From JBBKXR01 sp037969585 (GTDB lineage Bacteria > Verrucomicrobiota > Verrucomicrobiia > Verrucomicrobiales > DEV007): DNA of 38,271 bases. The stretch spans positions 1-38,271 of the forward strand of contig JBBKXR010000172.1 of assembly GCA_037969585.1 (NCBI GenBank). Direction: 5' to 3'. Below, piece by piece: positions 1-8,296 of the stretch. A program made the translations under genes and the position numbers. The number at the start of each line of letters is the position of its first letter. Within the stretch, counting starts at the first letter, position 1. The notes under the pieces are model-generated. The model saw only the letters and a list, made by a program, of their open reading frames with translations. It searched no databases and was not told the origin of the DNA.

Positions 1-360
1 CAGATCCGTCTGCACGCGCCGCCGGATGCGCGGCAGCAAGCGCGCGAATTCGTGCAACTGCGAAAACTTGGTTTCGTTGCGCTGCTTGATCCACTCTCGG
101 TGATATCGATATTGCTTACGCTCCCTTTGATCCCGCCCCGTCGCCTGTAAATGCCCCAAGTCGAGCGGGCAAATCCATACCCCCTCGTAGGCTGGCGGAA
201 TCGCCAGCGACTGTATTCGATCGATCACCGCACGATCGCCGATGCGATCGCCGGTTGTATCGAGATAAGAGAAGCCGCGCCCGCATCGCCTACGGGAAAA
301 GCCGGGCTTTTCGTCGCTGCTGAAAACCAACGGATTGTCTTTGTCGAACGTGTCAGGCAC
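1..360 (-). CDS. DNA topoisomerase IB (N-terminal part, runs off left edge)
   Basis: Type IB topoisomerases relax supercoils by nicking one strand through a 3'-phosphotyrosyl link. Reading the minus strand from 360 to 1 gives 120 uninterrupted codons that match the N-terminal region of the bacterial/poxvirus-like family: GFSRRRCGRGFSYLD, then RIQSLAIPP, then WICPLDLGHLQATGRDQR, then KQYRYHREW, and finally an LPRIRRRVQTDL segment. The catalytic domain with the Tyr nucleophile lies outside the window. No ATG is available: an in-frame TAA sits at 379-381, so the start is probably the GTG at 358-360, without a visible Shine-Dalgarno. It lies downstream of trkH on the same strand. Family assignment is strong; the exact start is uncertain. 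Confidence 0.85.
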   Translation of the reverse strand, partial: MPDTFDKDNPLVFSSDEKPGFSRRRCGRGFSYLDTTGDRIGDRAVIDRIQSLAIPPAYEGVWICPLDLGHLQATGRDQRERKQYRYHREWIKQRNETKFSQLHEFARLLPRIRRRVQTDL

Positions 361-748
361 TGAATTTTCGATTCGAATTTAAAACCAATGTATCGATTCC
401 TACCGGATCGCCCACGTGAGCAAAGCACAAATTATTCGCCGGCGGAAATTGATGTGTCAGGTAAGTGGCCGGGTCCACGGAGGCAATCATGTTGCCAAAT
501 ACGAACAGCCGTGCCAGTTGGATGCGACGCCGAGAAATCATGTCTCGTTCCAGACAAAAAGTAGCGCGATAATTCGGTTCGTCCGGATCCCTGTTTTATT
601 GGTCGGACCCCTGAAAACGGACCAATCGAATATCTCGGCTAACCCCACGTATCGAACCACAAGAACGGGTTTCGATTGCTATACAAGCTGACGTTTTGCC
701 GAGCCCGCTATTCGCCCGCTGAGCACCGTTTGCTGTCTCAACTGGAGA
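361..748. other. Intergenic, no supported gene
   Basis: This 388-bp gap lies between the end of trkH and the start of the topoisomerase, both on the minus strand, so it should hold a trkH 3' end and a topoisomerase promoter. Short open frames on both strands show no recognisable protein. The only structure seen is a perfect 7-bp inverted repeat, ATTGGTC at 598-604 and GACCAAT at 620-626, with no following T-run, so it is not a convincing terminator. Confidence 0.5.
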
Positions 749-2230
749 TCATGCGTCGCCACCCGATCGAGTCCCACGAGGAAAGCAAAGCGCTATTAAC
801 ATCACCACTGGCAGGATTTCTATCCTTCCCGCCCACATCAATGTGCACAGCACCAGCTTCGGCATGGTATCGAGATCTGCGGAGGTGACTCCGGCGCTAA
901 GACCCACACAGCCGAGCGCGGACATCGCCTCGAAAAGGCATTTAATCGGTGCTCCGCCCCAGTCTTTGTAGACGAACATCAGCGCGAACACGCCGATCCA
1001 GGTAGCCACTATCCACAGCCCGGAAATGGCAAACGCCATGCGCGTTTCAAAGTCGAGATCGAGGTCCGATTGCATCGCTTCTTCCAGCTTCTCCATTTTT
1101 GCAGCGTCACCTCGAGCGAGAAAGGTGCCAATCACGCCGAAGAGGTGGCGACCGAGGGCGATGATTCGGGAGAATTTGACGCCGCCCGCTGTTGAGCCGG
1201 CCATGCCCCCCACGGTCATCGCACCGACTAGAGCCAGTTGAATGCTACCCGCCACTTCTCCGGGATCACTGAGACTGAAGCCACAGGTGGTCAGCGCGGA
1301 TACCCAGAGAAAGCCAAGTTCGAAAAGCGGTGTTCCATCAGCAAGAACGAGAATCGCTCCCGCCCCCACGAGGAGGGTCGTGTAAAAAGCCCAGTGGGCT
1401 GGTGACGCAAACCACGCCTTGGGCTGCCTCTTGAAGATCGCTGTGTAGTGGGAAAAATAGGAGATCGCCCCGGCAATCATGGCGAGCATCACCAGCACTT
1501 GTAGCGTCCTGGAATACGCCCCAATGCCACTACCATTCATCGTAAATCCACCAGTGCTTATCGCGCTGAGTCCATGATTAATCGCCTCCCACCAAGGCAT
1601 ACCGAATAAACCAAACAGTAGAATAAATGCGGCGGTGATGGTGCCATGCACTTTCCATACAACGCTGATCGTGGAGGACACATCGTTGTTGATTCGTTTA
1701 TGCCGCCGGACTCCGCGGAGCAGCGTTCCTTCACCATCGATGTCAAACATCGTTAAGACGAGAACCACCACTCCAAGTCCGCCAATCCACTGACACAGCG
1801 AACGCCAAAGCTGAAAAGCGTGAGGCAATGCCGCCGTGTCCTCGATGATTGTCAGCCCTGCGCTAGTCGCCGCCGAAGTGCCTTCGAAAACGCAATTATC
1901 CCAGCGGTCAAACTCGCCGGGAGCCTCCCCGGTCCAGTTCCAAACCAGAAATGGAATCGCAGCGCAGAGGGAAAACAGCAACCACGCAGCAGCGGCAGTC
2001 GCAAAGGAACCGTGGATCGTCAAATCTTCGCAATCTTTGAAAGGAATGAACAAAGCACAACCAACTCCGCTGCATCCGACCGCCACGCCGGCAAACAGCA
2101 GTCCGGATGTCACCTCACCGAAACTAAAACCCACCAGAGCACAGACCAAGGCCAGGGCCGCCGGAACGAAAAACATGCCACCCAAGCTCCGGGCTACGGT
2201 TTTCAGATTGTTGATAGCTTGGGCGGCCAT
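749..2230 (-). CDS. trkH: TrkH/KtrB-type potassium uptake channel subunit
   Basis: This is the membrane subunit of a K+ uptake system, normally gated by a cytosolic TrkA/KtrA RCK protein. The 493-residue protein is polytopic and shows the four-fold M1-P-M2 architecture. Pore-loop motifs are seen at about 118-128 (SAATSAGLTI), 222-230 (SAISTGGFT), 311-320 (SALTTCGFSL) and 436-445 (MSALGCVGLS), each supplying a filter glycine. The C-terminal WAGRIEILPV at 466-475 is typical. No trkA is present in the window, so the partner must be elsewhere. The start is the ATG at 2228-2230, with no Shine-Dalgarno. In a neighbourhood of osmotic and envelope stress genes, potassium uptake fits osmoadaptation. 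Confidence 0.93.
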   Translation of the reverse strand: MAAQAINNLKTVARSLGGMFFVPAALALVCALVGFSFGEVTSGLLFAGVAVGCSGVGCALFIPFKDCEDLTIHGSFATAAAAWLLFSLCAAIPFLVWNWTGEAPGEFDRWDNCVFEGTSAATSAGLTIIEDTAALPHAFQLWRSLCQWIGGLGVVVLVLTMFDIDGEGTLLRGVRRHKRINNDVSSTISVVWKVHGTITAAFILLFGLFGMPWWEAINHGLSAISTGGFTMNGSGIGAYSRTLQVLVMLAMIAGAISYFSHYTAIFKRQPKAWFASPAHWAFYTTLLVGAGAILVLADGTPLFELGFLWVSALTTCGFSLSDPGEVAGSIQLALVGAMTVGGMAGSTAGGVKFSRIIALGRHLFGVIGTFLARGDAAKMEKLEEAMQSDLDLDFETRMAFAISGLWIVATWIGVFALMFVYKDWGGAPIKCLFEAMSALGCVGLSAGVTSADLDTMPKLVLCTLMWAGRIEILPVVMLIALCFPRGTRSGGDA

Positions 2231-2247
2231 GGATTGAAATGTTAGTG

Positions 2248-2466
2248 TTAGAGTCCAGTTCGCAAATCACGTCGGTTCGATCCGCCGAAAGCCGGCCGCG
2301 ATGAGCCGTATGCCGGTTCCTGCAAGATCCTCATCGCCTCGCCGACGCCACGAACTTTACCTGGCTCCGCTTGATAGGATGCGACGATCAGAAATCCTCC
2401 AATGATCCCTAGAACCACGCATCTTGCAGTGAGGCCAATCTTACAAATCGGAGCTACCCACTTCAT
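2248..2466 (-). pseudogene. Remnant of a DUF1206 membrane protein
   Basis: The first roughly 54 residues look like the last DUF1206 repeat: a GLTARCVVLGIIGGFLIVAS membrane helix followed by RGVGEAMRILQEPAYG. Normal family members carry three such two-helix repeats and are about 250-280 residues long; this frame has only 72. After EPAYG the reading frame loses similarity, but another frame of the same strand (2267-2305) reads LIAAGFRRIEPT and stop. That resembles the second helix and the RRI ending of the family with material missing between. I infer a 5'-truncated gene with internal deletion and a frameshift. It sits between yihY and trkH on the same strand. A short functional peptide cannot be excluded. 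Confidence 0.6.
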
Positions 2467-2630
2467 TTGTTCTCAGTCCAGTTGTAGCCGCTTATCAAAC
2501 TTCCCGGTTTTAATTCAATGGATTAGCCATCGGTCGGAATCTCCAGGAAACCGGGACTACTTTATTCCCCTTATTTGCCCGCCGCGCCAAACTCCGTCAA
2601 TCCACACTCAGCGCCGATGATAAGTGGCAG

Positions 2631-3596
2631 TCAACTTTTATCCGCTGAATCACCAAGGTCGTCAGCGACGTAAGCCCCACGCTGCCCCATCGGTTCAGGC
2701 GCGCCAGTAGTGGTGTCTTTCGCCGTTTGGTGCTCGATTTCAGCATTCACCTCCGCGCCCAGCATGATTACAAAACCGGTGATATAAAACCACATCAGCA
2801 AAACCACGATGCCACCGATCGATCCGTAGGTCGCCGCATAATCACCAAAAGTGGACGCATACCAAGAAAACAGGGCCGAGCCGACGATCCAAAGGACGGT
2901 AGCGAGAATCGATCCGGGCGTTACCCATTTCCATTTTGCATCGCTGCGGGCAGGCGCATAGCGATAGAGCATCGCGATGCCTGCGCTAACTACTAACATC
3001 AGTAGAGGCCACTTGATGAGTTCGACCAGCCAAGTATCAGATTCGGGAATGTTGAACACCGATAGCGCGATAGGAACCGCCGTCAGCAGGACCACCACCA
3101 TCACCAGCGCCAACGCAAATCCCAGTGTTAGCACTAAGCCAAGTAGCTTGCGACGCAACCAGCCCCGTTGATCGTCCTCGTCGTAGGCAACATTGAGCGC
3201 GGTGATCAGAGAATCCATCGCCTGCGATCCGCCCCACACCGCTAGCAGAAGAGAAATGATAGCCCCCCAGCCAGCCTTGCTATCACTGGCGGCAATTCGC
3301 TGCAGTTCAGATCCGAAAATATCCATCGCATCCGGCGGCACAACTCCTGCAAGACCGGCAATCTGTCTCTCGACCTCCCCTGGGTCAGCGAAAAATCCAT
3401 ACAGGCAGACGACGGCTCCGAGCGTCGGGATAAATCCCATCAATAAATAGAACGCCACCGCCGCCGACGCGAAGCCAACCTGGTCCTCACCAATCTCGTC
3501 TTTGATCCTAAACGCAATGTCCTTCCAACCCGTTGCGGGAATTTTCGCAGGGCTGGTAGCGTCACGCCCCCTCTTGTCTGAGCGATTGCTACTCAT
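2631..3596 (-). CDS. YihY/virulence factor BrkB family membrane protein
   Basis: A 321-residue inner-membrane protein of the YihY/BrkB family, whose molecular role is not firmly established. After a hydrophilic N-terminus (1-40), the family start FASAAVAFYLLMGFIPTLGA is seen at about 42-61. Next come WGAIISLLLAVWGGSQAMDSLITALN and several more helices. The typical YRYAP (about 210) and WYASTFGDYAATYGSIGGIV with LMWFYITGFVIMLGAEVNAE segments close the domain, followed by a charged tail of about 40 residues. The ATG at 3594-3596 is preceded by GGAG at a suitable distance, one of the better ribosome-binding sites in the window. Neighbours (CsbD, catalase, TrkH) suggest stress or envelope maintenance. 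Confidence 0.92.
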   Translation of the reverse strand: MSSNRSDKRGRDATSPAKIPATGWKDIAFRIKDEIGEDQVGFASAAVAFYLLMGFIPTLGAVVCLYGFFADPGEVERQIAGLAGVVPPDAMDIFGSELQRIAASDSKAGWGAIISLLLAVWGGSQAMDSLITALNVAYDEDDQRGWLRRKLLGLVLTLGFALALVMVVVLLTAVPIALSVFNIPESDTWLVELIKWPLLMLVVSAGIAMLYRYAPARSDAKWKWVTPGSILATVLWIVGSALFSWYASTFGDYAATYGSIGGIVVLLMWFYITGFVIMLGAEVNAEIEHQTAKDTTTGAPEPMGQRGAYVADDLGDSADKS

Positions 3597-3700
3597 TTCA
3601 TAGCTCCGAAATTCCCTGTCATATCGTTCCTGCCAAAGTGGCGGTGAGATGGCGCATCGAAGCTGCGCGAACGGAGATCCGCAGGGATTTCAAGCAGAGT

Positions 3701-3751
3701 TTGTGGCGGGGGGTAAACTTCCTTGGATGCCATTTATCCCTCCCGCCACAA
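3701..3751. repeat. 10-bp perfect inverted repeat between yihY and csbD
   Basis: TTGTGGCGGG at 3701-3710 pairs perfectly with CCCGCCACAA at 3742-3751 across a 31-nt spacer. It lies in the 257-bp gap between csbD (ending at 3854) and yihY (starting at 3596), both on the minus strand. There is no T-tract after either arm, so a simple intrinsic terminator is not supported. A regulatory or repeat-derived hairpin is possible. A second small stem, CTGAC-GGAA-GTCAG, is at 3808-3821. Confidence 0.5.
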
Positions 3752-3853
3752 TGCAGGCAAGCGCAGAATTTCCTGTACCTGACTACACTCTTTGCGTCGT
3801 CTACCGCCTGACGGAAGTCAGCAGGTTATCTGCGTCAACCACGCCAGAGTTGA

Positions 3854-4054
3854 CTAGTCCAGGCCGTCAACGAAGTCATCGACTTCCTTTTCGGCGCGCT
3901 CACGCTCATAGCCATAACGCTCTTGGAGTTTGCCAACCAGTTCCTTGCGTTTGCCCTCTGCCTTGTCGAGATCGTCATCCGTAAGATCTCCCCACTTTTG
4001 CTGCACATTGCCTTTGAATTGCTTCCAATTACCTTCGATTTGATCCCAGTTCAT
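3854..4054 (-). CDS. CsbD-family stress protein
   Basis: A 66-residue, highly charged, soluble protein of the CsbD family, small proteins usually induced in general stress or stationary phase; the biochemical role is unknown. The signature is seen at the N-terminus (MNWDQIEGNWKQFKG, then KWGDLTDDDL, then a Lys/Glu-rich GKRKELVGKLQERYG). I chose the ATG at 4052-4054 because the family begins here; an upstream in-frame ATG would add 20 unrelated residues. A weak AAAAGAAAA purine run precedes it. A 6-bp inverted repeat, GTCAAC/GTTGAC (3834-3854), overlaps the stop codon. It lies downstream of catalase HPII on the same strand. Confidence 0.9.
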   Translation of the reverse strand: MNWDQIEGNWKQFKGNVQQKWGDLTDDDLDKAEGKRKELVGKLQERYGYERERAEKEVDDFVDGLD

Positions 4055-4423
4055 AGTGTTTTCTTTTGGTTGTTTTTGGTTTTCTACAGTCCTTAATAGT
4101 GCCGGACTCATCACCGATCAGCAAAGGTCGCGCAGTCGGACTTCCGACCTAGCCGACGACATTCACTGCCGGTTCATAATCTCTCCTACGCAAATTGGGT
4201 GCCACTATTTCCGGCTTGCACAAAACCTTTGTAGTCAAGGGATCCCGGCTTCCTGCCAGACTAAGGTCGCGGCGATTCAACAACGGCTTCTCCTGCAATT
4301 TGCCCGAACCGTATGCACTTTGCACCGACCTCGCGTAGCGCTTCGCTCTCTGGCATGCAATACCCTCGAAAGCGCCCGAGGCTCCGCCGAAGAGCTCAGA
4401 GCGGTGATCCCTCGCCAGGATAA
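4055..4423. other. Intergenic between katE and csbD, no supported gene
   Basis: This is 369 bp with no recognisable protein on either strand. It should include the 3' end of the catalase transcript and the csbD promoter. A 100-codon minus-strand open frame here overlaps the catalase 3' end and resembles nothing I know. Confidence 0.45.
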
Positions 4424-6472
4424 TCAACGGACTTTGGTTTCCCGCTCCCATATACGATGAAGCTTGGCCTTAGAGATGAACTCGTCGAAATTGCTTCCGC
4501 TAACGTCGATGATTCCTTCTTCGTCGTCGAGTGCGACTCCTGCTTTTTCAAATAGCGCGGCGGCATCCTTTGTGTGGCCAATAACCTTGAGATGGGAGTA
4601 TGCGCTGCGCACCCAGTCAACGGCTGCAGCCATCTGCGTCATCACTTGATTATCGCCACCTGGGGCGATGATTACGGCGTCGAACAGCGCAGAAGGTGCC
4701 CCTTCGAGAAAATCGTCTGGAGTGACATCGTTCCCGGTACTGTCTTTTATCGGTCCCGCGTGAGGCGCGATCACTGCGACAGTAGCACCTTCATCCATGG
4801 CGGCTTTGCGCAAATTTTTGAGAAAAGTAGCGCCCACACCATTGCTGGTGAGGATGGCAATCTTCTTTCCCTTGATAGATTCAGGAGCAACAGAGTACTG
4901 AGACAGCGCTTTTGACGGCTCAACGTCTCTGGGTTGCACGGCCGGCTGGATAGTATCTGCCATCCCTTCCATCCCGAGCTTTACCGCAACCGCTTGCGCA
5001 AGATCTTCGTTAATCAGGTTCAGATGACCCAACATCCGCTTTCGGATGTAAGCCTGACACTTCCCTAATTCGAAGGCAAATCCTCCCGCTATATGCCTTT
5101 GCTCGTAGCTGGTCATCGAGATATAGAACTGCCGCGCCTGAGTGTAATGGTCCGCAAAACTTTCCGGGCGTACCCGCAATTTTTGACCTGAATCTTCCGC
5201 TGGATAGCTGGTAAACCCAGCATCGTTACACTCGCGTGGAGCACCATCATCCAGCGAGTTCGGTTCATTCGCTACCTGGCCGGCAGGTGTCTCCATCTGC
5301 ATGTGGCCGCCCCTCTGAAAATTGCGCATGGGACACTTTGGTGCGTTGACCGGAATCTGATGGAAATTCGGCGAACCGAGACGAGACAGCTGCGTATCGA
5401 GATACGAGAACAATCGCCCTTGGAGCAGCGGGTCGTTCGAGAAATCAATTCCCGGCACGACGTGCGAAGGACAGAACGCCACTTGCTCGGTTTCCGCGAA
5501 GAAGTTGTCGACGTTTCGATTGAGAACCATTTTACCCAAGGGCCGCAGCGGCACAAGTTCCTCGGGAATCAGCTTCGTCGAATCGAGTACATCAAAGTCG
5601 AAATCGGCCGCCTGCTCCTCAGTGAATTCTTGAACGGAGAATTCCCACTCCGGAAAGTCACCGGCATTGATCGAATTCCACATGTCACGCCTATGAAAGT
5701 CGGGATCCGCGCCGGAAATCACCAGGGCCTCATCCCATATCAGCGAGAACGTTCCGAGGACGGGTCGCCAGTGAAACTTAACAAATTTCGCTGCGCCTTT
5801 AGCGTTGATCATACGAAATGTGTGCACGCCGAAGCCCTCCATCATCCGCAGCGACCGCGGAATCGCGCGATCCGACATGATCCAAGTCAGCATGTGCATG
5901 CTCTCCGGCGTCAGTGACACGTAGTCCCAGAACGTATCGTGCGCCGACTGCGCCTGAGGAAAACCGCGATCGGGTTCCGGCTTCACACTGTGGACCAGAT
6001 CTGGAAATTTCATGGCATCCTGAATGAAAAATACCGGAATGTTGTTACCGACGAGGTCGTAATTTCCTTCTTGTGTGTAAAACTTCACCGAGAAACCGCG
6101 TACGTCACGAGCTGTATCCGGAGAACCCTCGCTGCCGGCCACCGTTGAGAACCGAACAAATACTGGCGTCTCGACAGAGGGATCCTGAAGGAAACCTGCC
6201 TTGGTCAAATCTGCATGTGATCGATACGTTTTGAAATAGCCGTGAGCACCATAGCCTCGGGCGTGCACTACCCGCTCTGGTATCCGCTCGTGGTCGAAAT
6301 GGGTGATCTTCTCCCTCAGGACGAAGTCCTCAAGAAGTGAAGGGCCACGTGGGCCCACTCTCAGAGTGTTCTGGTCATCCGAAACCACCGTTCCCTGATT
6401 GGTAGTTAGGTGGGCCATCGGACATCCGGCTCGTTGATGCGGCTCGCCACCGCTACCAGTTTCAGTCTTCAT
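4424..6472 (-). CDS. katE: Catalase HPII, large-subunit clade with DJ-1-like C-terminal domain
   Basis: Haem catalase that dismutates H2O2, usually in stationary phase. The core matches E. coli KatE closely: LTTNQGTVVSDDQN, LLEDFVLREKITHFDHERIP, the distal haem histidine in RVVHARG, DLVGNNIPVFFIQDA with the conserved Asn, and the proximal Tyr in LLQGRLFSYLDTQLSRLG. The last 150 residues form the flavodoxin/DJ-1-like domain (KGKKIAILTSNGVG, AVIIAPGGDNQVM) that marks large-subunit catalases. The frame stays open upstream to an ATG at 6644-6646 (740 residues; the distal His is then number 128 as in E. coli). I prefer the ATG at 6470-6472 (682 residues) because AGGA lies 7 nt before it and the upstream stretch uses rare AGA codons. 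The choice is uncertain. It follows the DNA ligase on the same strand. Confidence 0.94.
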   Translation of the reverse strand: MKTETGSGGEPHQRAGCPMAHLTTNQGTVVSDDQNTLRVGPRGPSLLEDFVLREKITHFDHERIPERVVHARGYGAHGYFKTYRSHADLTKAGFLQDPSVETPVFVRFSTVAGSEGSPDTARDVRGFSVKFYTQEGNYDLVGNNIPVFFIQDAMKFPDLVHSVKPEPDRGFPQAQSAHDTFWDYVSLTPESMHMLTWIMSDRAIPRSLRMMEGFGVHTFRMINAKGAAKFVKFHWRPVLGTFSLIWDEALVISGADPDFHRRDMWNSINAGDFPEWEFSVQEFTEEQAADFDFDVLDSTKLIPEELVPLRPLGKMVLNRNVDNFFAETEQVAFCPSHVVPGIDFSNDPLLQGRLFSYLDTQLSRLGSPNFHQIPVNAPKCPMRNFQRGGHMQMETPAGQVANEPNSLDDGAPRECNDAGFTSYPAEDSGQKLRVRPESFADHYTQARQFYISMTSYEQRHIAGGFAFELGKCQAYIRKRMLGHLNLINEDLAQAVAVKLGMEGMADTIQPAVQPRDVEPSKALSQYSVAPESIKGKKIAILTSNGVGATFLKNLRKAAMDEGATVAVIAPHAGPIKDSTGNDVTPDDFLEGAPSALFDAVIIAPGGDNQVMTQMAAAVDWVRSAYSHLKVIGHTKDAAALFEKAGVALDDEEGIIDVSGSNFDEFISKAKLHRIWERETKVR

Positions 6473-6648
6473 GGCGTCGTCCTGGGAAGAATTGTCGTTT
6501 GTCATCAGCATTTCTATACGCACTCGCTGTGCCACCGTTCCCGCCTGATACCACATCGCTGGTTTTGAAAGACTTCCATCGTTACCGCCGGCGGCTCTCA
6601 ATGCCTCGGTGCTCGATTCTTCATGCGATCTGCTATGTTTTACCATGC

Positions 6649-6666
6649 AGATTGCAACAGCAATCT
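6649..6666. repeat. Palindrome upstream of katE
   Basis: A perfect 7-bp inverted repeat, AGATTGC (6649-6655) and GCAATCT (6660-6666), with a 4-nt loop, lies just 5' of the most upstream katE ATG and about 175 bp before the preferred start. It could be an operator or an mRNA hairpin affecting catalase expression. It does not match an OxyR or Fur consensus that I can recognise. Confidence 0.4.
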
Positions 6667-6703
6667 AACACGAATTACAATCGGTTAGTTGACACCCAAC
6701 GGC

Positions 6704-8296
6704 TCATCCATGAGTCGCAAGCAGGGCCTTTAGATCATCCAGAGTATTAGCCTCTTCAGCAGGCTTGTCAGTCCGCCAGCGTTGGATACGCGGAAACCTC
6801 AATGCGATGCCCGACTTATGTCGAGCCGATTTCTGGATGCCCTCAAAAGCGATCTCCATGACGAGCTCCGGCTTAACACTCCGGACGGGGCCAAATCGTT
6901 CCACGGTATTGCGCTTTACCCAATGATCCACCTTGCGAATCTCGGCGTCAGTAAGCCCACTGTAGGCTTTGGTGAAAGTTATCAGCTCGTCATCCTGCCA
7001 AACACCAAACGTGTAGTCAGTATACAGATTTGCCCGCCGTCCGTGACCACGCATGGCGTAAATCATGACGGCATCGATGGTGAGCGGATCGATCTTCCAC
7101 TTCCACCAATCTCCTTTCTTCCGGCCGATTTTATACGTGCTGTCTTTGCGTTTAATCATCAAGCCCTCAGTGCGCAATTCGCGACTGCGAGCGCGTTCTT
7201 CGCGCAGTTGATCCCATGCTAATCCTCCGAGAGCCGGCGAAAGATGAAGAATCGCGTTGGGGGAAAGGTTGGCGATGAGCTTTTCAAGTGCTTCTCTCCT
7301 ATCGCTCATCGGGCGGCTACGAATATCGGCTCCTTCGATCTCCAGCAGGTCATACGCCATAAAAATCACCGGAGCCTTTTCCAGCACCGACTTGGTCAAT
7401 TTCTTGCGACCGATGCGGGTTTGGAGAAGCGCGAATGGCAGCGGCTTATCGTTGCTCCAAGGGAGAATCTCGCCATCGATCACCGTGCCGTGCGGAAGCA
7501 TAGTGGCCAGTGGCTGATACTCGGGAAATCTGTCAGTGATCAGCTCCTCGCCGCGACTCCATACAAAAACTTCATCCTGCCTGACGATTATTTGTCCCCG
7601 GATGCCATCCCACTTTCTTTCCACCAGCCAATGGTCAGGTTCGCCGAGTGCCTCCGCTTCCGAGTCGAGCGGATTCGCGAGATAGAACGGATAAGGTCGA
7701 CTGTTTATGGCCGAGTCGTCATCGCTGTAGAGGAGTTCCTGATAGGTGGTCGTATCGGGCGTCCAATCACCCATCAGTCGATAGGCAAGGACGTCGCCGT
7801 CAATTCCGCTGTGTTGGCTCAATGCCCGATTCATCAGCTTCTGCGAAACCCCAATGCGAAAACCTCCCGTGATCAGTTTATTAAACAGAAAGCGTTCAGT
7901 CCGAGTCTGCGTCGCCCAAGCTGCCTCCACGCAGCGACGTTGCTCAGTCTCTTCCCGGCCTTTCAAATCCTTGATGACCGCGATCCATTCCGTCAGGCTG
8001 TTATCCGATTCAGCGGTCGGTTCCGGCAGAATCAGTGCGATGGATTCCGCCAGGTCGCCGACTACCGAATAGCTTTCCTCGAACAACCAGTCTGGAATAC
8101 CGCCCAGCTCCGCTGCCCAGGTACGGAGCTGTTTGGTCGTCACCGACCGCTTCGGCCGCCGTGAACTGAGGATTGCCACAGCCCACAGCTTGTCCTGTTC
8201 GGAAGCCACGTCGAAATAATCGACCAGCGCAGCCACTTTCTTCAAGGTGCTGTTCGTCTGATCGAGAGAACTGAAGAGTTTAGCAAAATCTTTCAT
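6704..8296 (-). CDS. ATP-dependent DNA ligase (cisplatin damage response type)
   Basis: Seals nicks using ATP through a lysyl-AMP intermediate. The 530-residue protein has an N-terminal helical DNA-binding domain (about 1-190), then the adenylation domain with motif I ERKWDGIRG, giving Lys228 as the nucleophile. Further motifs are WSRGEELITDRFPE, motif III FMAYDLLEIEG, motif IV EGLMIKRKD and motif V WWKWKIDPLTIDAVMIY. A C-terminal OB fold ends in the family-typical SGIALRFPRIQRWRTDKP. This is the single-ligase architecture without LigD polymerase or nuclease domains. Its ATG overlaps the TGA of the upstream nuclease by 4 bp (8293-8296), so the two are translationally coupled and probably work in one repair pathway. 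Confidence 0.95.
   Translation of the reverse strand: MKDFAKLFSSLDQTNSTLKKVAALVDYFDVASEQDKLWAVAILSSRRPKRSVTTKQLRTWAAELGGIPDWLFEESYSVVGDLAESIALILPEPTAESDNSLTEWIAVIKDLKGREETEQRRCVEAAWATQTRTERFLFNKLITGGFRIGVSQKLMNRALSQHSGIDGDVLAYRLMGDWTPDTTTYQELLYSDDDSAINSRPYPFYLANPLDSEAEALGEPDHWLVERKWDGIRGQIIVRQDEVFVWSRGEELITDRFPEYQPLATMLPHGTVIDGEILPWSNDKPLPFALLQTRIGRKKLTKSVLEKAPVIFMAYDLLEIEGADIRSRPMSDRREALEKLIANLSPNAILHLSPALGGLAWDQLREERARSRELRTEGLMIKRKDSTYKIGRKKGDWWKWKIDPLTIDAVMIYAMRGHGRRANLYTDYTFGVWQDDELITFTKAYSGLTDAEIRKVDHWVKRNTVERFGPVRSVKPELVMEIAFEGIQKSARHKSGIALRFPRIQRWRTDKPAEEANTLDDLKALLATHG

Noticed and set aside
353..541. 62-codon minus-strand frame upstream of the topoisomerase
   Set aside because: No family, and it overlaps the first codons of the better supported topoisomerase frame.
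598..626. ATTGGTC/GACCAAT inverted repeat as a trkH terminator
   Set aside because: Only 7 bp, a 15-nt loop, and no T-tract downstream on the minus strand.
5303..5917. 204-codon plus-strand frame inside katE
   Set aside because: Antisense to conserved catalase core; Arg-rich and featureless.
7244..8164. 306-codon plus-strand frame opposite the DNA ligase
   Set aside because: Fully antisense to ligase motifs, with no recognisable protein.
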